From the NCBI GenBank assembly GCA_030158125.1, contig JAOATL010000010.1, forward strand, positions 186,001 to 250,000: a stretch of DNA of 64,000 nt, written 5' to 3'. Every line of letters begins with the position of its first letter. Within the stretch, counting starts at the first letter, position 1. The position numbers were made by a program, and so were the translations under genes. The stretch comes from Limnohabitans sp. GTDB taxonomy: Bacteria > Pseudomonadota > Gammaproteobacteria > Burkholderiales > Burkholderiaceae_C. The notes below the pieces were generated by a model. It saw nothing but the letters and a program-made list of their open reading frames with translations, was not told the origin of the DNA and ran no database searches. Below are positions 60,206 through 64,000 of the stretch, one piece after another.

Positions 60206-61183
60206 ATGAAACACAAATTTGCAATCATTGGCCTTGGCATCATGGGGCGGCGCATGCTAGAAAACGTGATGCGCCACCCCGAGTTTGAAGTGTGTGGCCT
60301 GTGGGACCCTTCGGCCGACGCTGTGGCCAAAACACGTTCAGTGTCGCCCAGTGCACCCATCGCCCCAAGTGCCCAAGCAGCCATGCAAGAGGCTGATGTG
60401 GTGTACCTGGCCTGCCCCCCTGGCCCACGCAAAACCTACGCCTTAGAGGCGGCGGCCAATGGACAAGGCGTCTTCATGGAAAAGCCCTTGGGCACAGACA
60501 ACGCCCAAAGCCGAGACCTGTTGCAGCAATTGGGAAAGGCCCGTTTGCCAAGCGTGGTGAATTTCACACAAGCCGCCTCGCGTGGCTTTGAAGAGTTGTC
60601 GCGTGCCATTCATGCACAAGAGCTTGGCGAGTTGTTGGGCATTGACATCGTTGTGAATTACCCCGCCTGGCCCCGCGCTTGGCAAAAGGAAGCAGATTGG
60701 CTGCGCTTTCGACATGAAGGTGGCTACACCCGAGAGGTCATCTCACATTTCTTGTTTTTGGCTGGACGCTTTTTGGGCCCTCTCACACTGCAGCACGCAT
60801 CGCCGCGCTACCCACAAGACCCCAAGCTGTGTGAACTTGACATGCTGGCCCGGCTCACAACAGCAGGCGGCTTGCCTGTCACTGTATTGGGTACAACCGG
60901 CGGCATGCAACCAGATCGTCAAGAGGTCACCGTGCGCGGCAGCCGCATGAGCTACCAGTTCAGAGAGTTCTATCAACTCTGGCGCTCTGACGGCGGCGCA
61001 TGGCAAGAAGCGCTTGACTGGACGCAAGAAGATCCGCGAACCAGTGCCTTACAGCGCCAATTGAGCGAAGTGAGCAGATGGCTTAGCGGTCATGCGCACA
61101 AGCTTGCAACGGCACACGAAGCATTGGCCGTGCAAGAACTTGTGGAGGCTATGCTGGTGGGCCATCCCAATGCGCAGCCATGA
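60206..61183 (+). CDS. Gfo/Idh/MocA family oxidoreductase
   Basis: A 325-residue NAD(P)-dependent dehydrogenase: KFAIIGLGIMGRRMLENVMR (Rossmann loop), DVVYLACPPGPRKTYA, GQGVFMEKPLGTD and the central HEGGYTREVISHFLFL block. It probably oxidises or reduces a polyol, sugar or imine substrate that cannot be told from the sequence. It overlaps the next gene by 4 bases (ATGA). It is separated from paralog 3 by 41 bases. Confidence 0.85.
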   Translation: MKHKFAIIGLGIMGRRMLENVMRHPEFEVCGLWDPSADAVAKTRSVSPSAPIAPSAQAAMQEADVVYLACPPGPRKTYALEAAANGQGVFMEKPLGTDNAQSRDLLQQLGKARLPSVVNFTQAASRGFEELSRAIHAQELGELLGIDIVVNYPAWPRAWQKEADWLRFRHEGGYTREVISHFLFLAGRFLGPLTLQHASPRYPQDPKLCELDMLARLTTAGGLPVTVLGTTGGMQPDRQEVTVRGSRMSYQFREFYQLWRSDGGAWQEALDWTQEDPRTSALQRQLSEVSRWLSGHAHKLATAHEALAVQELVEAMLVGHPNAQP

Positions 61184-61728
61184 ATCAGGGGGCTAAGGCC
61201 TCCCCCAAGTTGGTGCCATTGGCGCTTTCTGCGCTGTTGACCTTCGCACCTTTACTTTATTTCGCCAATCACGCGATCCGATTCGATCAACCAATCGCTG
61301 CACGTCAAGTTGTAGAAATGCGCTTGCTTGAAAATTTGACACAAGCCTTGCCGCAGCCAAACCGGCCGCACACATTTTCGGCGCCAAGAGCCGTTGCCTT
61401 GCCTGGTGCTGTTCTGGCGTCAAACCAAAGCAACCCAAATGAGACTTCACCAACACAAGCGACTTTGCCACTTGAAGTGGTGCAACCCAAACCATTGAAC
61501 TTGCAGGTGTCGCCAAAGGCGAGTGAATCAATCAGTCCGTTGCGTCAATCACCCATCAAGCACCTTGTGGAAGAAGAAGCCATCAAATCGTCTACCAAGA
61601 AAAACGAAAAGTTTGCCACTGAAATCAAGAACGCCGCTAGACCAGACTGCATGAAAACTGACCATGGCTTAGGCCTGTTCAATGTCGTGCCCTTGATTTA
61701 CGATATTGTCAAAGACAAATGTAAGTAA
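61180..61728 (+). CDS. Hypothetical protein with N-terminal membrane anchor
   Basis: Not recognised. The 182 residues start with a hydrophobic anchor (LVPLALSALLTFAPLLYFA), followed by a Pro/Ala/Ser-rich stretch (about 45-130) of low complexity and a short C-terminal block ARPDCMKTDHGLGLFNVVPL ending DKCK, whose two Cys may pair. The TonB-like Pro-rich layout (anchor, spacer, small C-terminal domain) suggests a periplasmic envelope protein. ATGA-coupled to the upstream oxidoreductase, an odd pairing. Confidence 0.62.
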   Translation: MNQGAKASPKLVPLALSALLTFAPLLYFANHAIRFDQPIAARQVVEMRLLENLTQALPQPNRPHTFSAPRAVALPGAVLASNQSNPNETSPTQATLPLEVVQPKPLNLQVSPKASESISPLRQSPIKHLVEEEAIKSSTKKNEKFATEIKNAARPDCMKTDHGLGLFNVVPLIYDIVKDKCK

Positions 61729-61788
61729 GCTCGCACGCCAGTACCCACTGACGCTCAAAAAAGCGCCCGTTTCATCCAACTTCATCAA

Positions 61789-62214
61789 ATGAAATTTATG
61801 CCAAAAATTCGTCAATACATAGACACCACCGACCGAATTCAAGTGGTTGAATTATGGCGAAATGTGTTTGGCTACGAGACCGCTCACAACGAACCCAATT
61901 TGGCGATTTCAAAAAAGATCGCAACCCAAGATGGTTTGTTTTTTGTCGCAGTAGAAAATACGGGTATCGCAGGGACGATCATGGCGGGCTACGATGGTCA
62001 TCGTGGTTGGTTGTATTCTGTCGCAGTTGACCCCAAGCAGCGCTTCAATGGATTGGGCAGTGCGCTCGTTCACCATGCTGAAAAAGCACTTGCGGAATTG
62101 GGTTGCATGAAAGTCAACCTCCAACTGCTTGACACCAATGAAGCCACGGCCGCATTTTACAAATCGATTGGTTATGCCGTTGAACCACGCGTGAGCATGG
62201 GAAAACTTTTATAA
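61789..62214 (+). CDS. GNAT N-acetyltransferase (YpeA-like)
   Basis: A 141-residue single-domain acetyltransferase: VVELWRNVFGYETAH at the start, AGTIMAGYDGHRGWLYSVAV as the central strands, DPKQRFNGLGSALVHHAEKAL as the acetyl-CoA pyrophosphate loop (the G-x-G motif), and TNEATAAFYKSIGYAVEPR at the end. Matches YpeA-type proteins of unknown substrate. Start at 61789; an ATG at 61798 is equally possible. Confidence 0.86.
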   Translation: MKFMPKIRQYIDTTDRIQVVELWRNVFGYETAHNEPNLAISKKIATQDGLFFVAVENTGIAGTIMAGYDGHRGWLYSVAVDPKQRFNGLGSALVHHAEKALAELGCMKVNLQLLDTNEATAAFYKSIGYAVEPRVSMGKLL

Positions 62215-62244
62215 AAATACCCCATGAAATGAAAGAACTGCACC

Positions 62245-62283
62245 ATGCCCACAATGAAAGGCGGTTGCCTTTGCGGAAATATT
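62245..62283 (+). pseudogene. Remnant: N-terminus of a GFA (glutathione-dependent formaldehyde-activating) family gene
   Basis: The frame reads MPTMKGGCLCGNI, which is the usual beginning of GFA-fold proteins (GGCLCGxI/V with the first zinc Cys pair), and then stops after about 20 codons. Nothing of the remaining zinc-binding Cys follows in this frame. It looks like a truncated remnant. Confidence 0.55.
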
Positions 62284-62287
62284 CCCA

Positions 62288-62431
62288 GGCGGCAGCTTTG
62301 GTTTTGACTTTGCTGGCACCTACACAAAAATTATTCAAAACGAATTGATTGAATACGATTTTTTCGATCGCTCTGCCTCGGTTGAATTTATGCAAATTAA
62401 AGCGTCAATCCCTTCGCAAGCTCTCTCTTAA
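62288..62431 (+). pseudogene. Remnant: fragment of an SRPBCC/AHSA1-type protein
   Basis: The frame GGSFGFDFAGTYTKIIQN and ELIEYDFFDRSASVEF resembles the AHSA1/START motif in which GGSF..FxGTYxEI is followed by a strand ending xELIEYxFGDRSAxVEF. The protein lacks the front half and the C-terminal helix, and the frame ends at a stop near 62431, overlapping the gene on the other strand. It is a broken fragment fused by deletion to the GFA remnant. Confidence 0.55.
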
Positions 62432-62743
62432 AGCCATCAGGCCTTTGGGCTCACTGCTGAACCAAAACCAAGCGGTATCTGTGCCACCTTTGCGCAAGAT
62501 CCATTGATAAATGGTGAGATAAATCACGCTCACCCCAACGAGGCTAACTGCCAACACAGCAAGCCCCCAAAAGAGATACGCAAACAAGTTGGCATATGAC
62601 ATATTGGGCGCCAAGTCTTGTGCCGCCAGAATAATCAATCCGGCGATCAAGAAGCCTGCGATGAGCAACTTGATCATTTTTACAAGTGAATGGCGATGAG
62701 AATTTTTTTTGGAAATACTCTCGCTGACAGGATGAGGTTGCAT
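62405..62743 (-). CDS. Hypothetical small membrane protein
   Basis: Not recognised. Starting at the ATG 62743 the 112 residues hold two hydrophobic helices (MIKLLIAGFLIAGLIILAAQ and FWGLAVLAVSLVGVSVIYLTIY) between a basic N-terminus (KKNSHRHSLVK) and a soluble tail ending RESLRRD. It could be a small envelope protein. Being convergent with the AHSA1 remnant and overlapping it, part of its 3' end may be recent. Its longer frame upstream has no homology. Confidence 0.55.
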   Translation of the reverse strand: MQPHPVSESISKKNSHRHSLVKMIKLLIAGFLIAGLIILAAQDLAPNMSYANLFAYLFWGLAVLAVSLVGVSVIYLTIYQWILRKGGTDTAWFWFSSEPKGLMALRESLRRD

Positions 62744-62929
62744 GGTTCTTTTCAATCTTGATTTGAAAATTTTAAATCCAAAGTCCAAGGATTGGCAAGA
62801 CGAGGATTGAAAATCCCGAAATCAATGAGCTGCGCATGGGACTTGGCCCGTTAGCCACCCCTTAAGCGGATAACGTGAGGGCCAAAGCTGAAATGATGAG
62901 TGCTTTCAAAATACCTCGCCTTAATTTGT

Positions 62930-63475
62930 TCAGTGTTGATGTGATGAAGATGACGAGCCAGCGCGTGGTGCTTGCACCCAGACATTGACTTTGCGAGTGC
63001 CTGCTTTTTCAAAAACCAGTTCTAGGTCAAATCGATCGCCGTCTTTCAAGGGTTGCTTGAGATTCAGTAGCATCAAATGATGGGTGCCAGCGCCGCCATG
63101 GCTGAGATTGACTTCACTTCTGGCTGGCAGATCAATGGTTGGCACTTCACGCATTCGCATGACTTGACCATCCATTTGCATTTGATGAAGCTCAACACGC
63201 TCGGCCACTGAGCTCTTAGCGGCAATCAATTTGTCGGCTTGTCCACCTCGGTTGCGTAGACTTTTGAAATAGACGCTTCCATTGCGCGTCCCCGTCAAGC
63301 TAGGCGTTGCGTAAGGGTGGTCGATGACCAAATCGCCTTGCTTAAAGTCGTGCGCGTAAGCCTTGTTGTTGAGCGACATCGCCATGCCCCCCACCAAGAA
63401 ACCGCCTAGGATGAAACCCCAGCCAAAGCCCGTCTTACGGATCAATTGCAACGTTGCGTTAAACCAATTTTTCAT
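62930..63475 (-). CDS. PCuAC-type periplasmic copper chaperone
   Basis: A 181-residue exported protein: an N-terminal hydrophobic segment (about 16-38) precedes the cupredoxin-like PCuAC domain. The copper-binding His/Met set is visible as VELHQMQMDGQVMRMREVP and, further on, LSHGGAGTHHLMLLNLKQP, as in H(M)X10MX21HXM. It hands Cu(I) to the oxidase assembly path. The tail is Ser/His-rich (GSSSSSHQH). Start at 63475 with the preceding regulator ending 9 bases upstream, so the two are likely one transcript. Confidence 0.9.
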   Translation of the reverse strand: MKNWFNATLQLIRKTGFGWGFILGGFLVGGMAMSLNNKAYAHDFKQGDLVIDHPYATPSLTGTRNGSVYFKSLRNRGGQADKLIAAKSSVAERVELHQMQMDGQVMRMREVPTIDLPARSEVNLSHGGAGTHHLMLLNLKQPLKDGDRFDLELVFEKAGTRKVNVWVQAPRAGSSSSSHQH

Positions 63476-63484
63476 GACGCTCAC

Positions 63485-64000
63485 TCAAGCGGCAGCCGTT
63501 TGAAACGAACCGAAGTTCCCAGCCTTAGCCCAATTCGCGGACAATTTCTTTTTGACTTTGGCTTGAGGTCTTGCAGGAATCAACACGTTAAGGTCTCTGC
63601 AAACTGTCTCAACTGTCGAATCGATCGTGCTGGCAATGTCCTTCAGTGTGGGTAATTCAGTGCGTTGGATAGGCACAACTTGTCCGTCCAACCTAAATTC
63701 CAACAACGTAATCAGGTATGCCAAGCGTTGCCCAATGGGCCCCGTGCGAAGTCGGTACATGTCATACGTTTGGCGCTGCTGTTGCAAGAATGCTTGTACC
63801 AATGTGGTGGGGTCTGACAGCGCATGATTCACCGTATGCACCTCTACCGTTGAATCGATAATGGCTTGAACTGTGTATTGATAGGCTTTGTGACACAGCG
63901 ATTCCACGCCAATCAAGTCACCTGCTTTGGCCAGTTGAACAAGGGCTACAACAGCCTCTTCTGATCGGACTAATTTAAAAACACCGTTCGTCACGCGCCA
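63485..64000 (-). CDS. Crp/Fnr family transcriptional regulator (5' end outside window)
   Basis: A regulator cut by the end of the window; about 172 residues are visible, with the frame open to the edge. The end of the cyclic-nucleotide-binding-type domain is seen in VVALVQLAKAGDLIGVESL and the Crp-type HTH in TLKDIASTIDSTVETVCRDL. No Cys cluster for an iron-sulfur sensor is visible in this part, so it is not obviously Fnr. It is followed by the PCuAC gene, which hints at control by redox or copper state (inference). Confidence 0.82.
   Translation of the reverse strand, partial: WRVTNGVFKLVRSEEAVVALVQLAKAGDLIGVESLCHKAYQYTVQAIIDSTVEVHTVNHALSDPTTLVQAFLQQQRQTYDMYRLRTGPIGQRLAYLITLLEFRLDGQVVPIQRTELPTLKDIASTIDSTVETVCRDLNVLIPARPQAKVKKKLSANWAKAGNFGSFQTAAA

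Noticed and set aside
1..64000. CRISPR arrays, insertion sequences, prophage genes or a replication origin
   Set aside because: No regularly spaced direct repeats, transposase or integrase motifs, phage structural genes, or DnaA-box clusters were seen in reading through the window.

Overview
The window is a dense, ordinary-looking bacterial chromosome segment of about 64 kb with short intergenic gaps (none above about 200 bases without at least a gene remnant). Gene content points to a betaproteobacterium of the order Burkholderiales, most likely the Comamonadaceae: many orphan tripartite-tricarboxylate (Bug/TctC) receptors, a dusB-fis-purH operon, a pyrR-pyrB-pyrC' operon with an inactive dihydroorotase, ctaA-sco, a YchF/MocA/UbiH/DsbC string, CIRCE in front of rpoH, and aromatic-acid catabolism. 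The genus (a freshwater relative of Limnohabitans or Rhodoferax would fit) is only an inference.

Layout: (1) 0-0.6 kb, the end of a haloalkane-dehalogenase-like hydrolase. (2) 0.6-10.9 kb, a sugar-acid island. On the minus strand lie galactarate dehydratase, two Bug receptors and an anchored sulfatase. On the plus strand lie a FadR-type GntR regulator, glucarate dehydratase, ketodeoxyglucarate aldolase, uronate dehydrogenase and a 2-keto-3-deoxygluconate kinase. Together these form a complete oxidative uronate route (uronate to aldarate to 5-keto-4-deoxy-glucarate to pyruvate plus tartronate semialdehyde), with operator-like palindromes at both divergent promoters. (3) 10.9-16 kb, CIRCE-rpoH, Sco1, heme A synthase, a BioC-like methyltransferase, ComF and TrmL. 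(4) 16-17.8 kb, a MaoC hydratase and a 3-oxoadipyl-CoA-type thiolase behind a perfect inverted repeat. (5) 17.8-21.7 kb, DUF1841 and a MoxR ATPase / small membrane protein / GNAT / VWA / DUF1330 string, then tRNA-Arg(CCT). (6) 21.7-30.9 kb, a wrecked Bug receptor and a housekeeping block: PlsC, pyrC', pyrB, pyrR, ruvX, algH, photolyase, rubredoxin, ThiD-like kinase and hemL.

(7) 30.9-33.8 kb, a three-gene operon (Bug receptor, Pht5-like protein, amidohydrolase) behind an 18-base palindrome. (8) 33.8-38.1 kb, purH, fis, dusB, YqaA and TauE/SafE. (9) 38.1-44.3 kb, a divergent phthalate-type cluster: decarboxylase, Bug receptor and Rieske oxygenase one way; reductase, dihydrodiol dehydrogenase and a MarR regulator the other, with two inverted repeats between them. 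(10) 44.3-50.3 kb, YchF, a MocA-like transferase, a UbiH-type monooxygenase, DsbC, DUF3429 and an M61 peptidase. (11) 50.3-53.9 kb, part of a phenylacetate pathway (paaK, paaI, paaG and divergent paaF) around a 26-base near-perfect palindrome of the kind bound by TetR-type PaaR. (12) 53.9-64 kb, an accessory-looking end: MATE pump, asparaginase, three diverged copies of an unrecognised four-helix membrane protein separated by unrelated genes, an orphan ModA, gene remnants, and a Crp/Fnr regulator cut by the window edge that reads into a PCuAC copper chaperone.

No CRISPR array, insertion sequence, prophage or rRNA was seen. The most novel-looking elements are the triplicated membrane protein family and the MoxR/VWA string. 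The regulatory palindromes are the most directly checkable observations.
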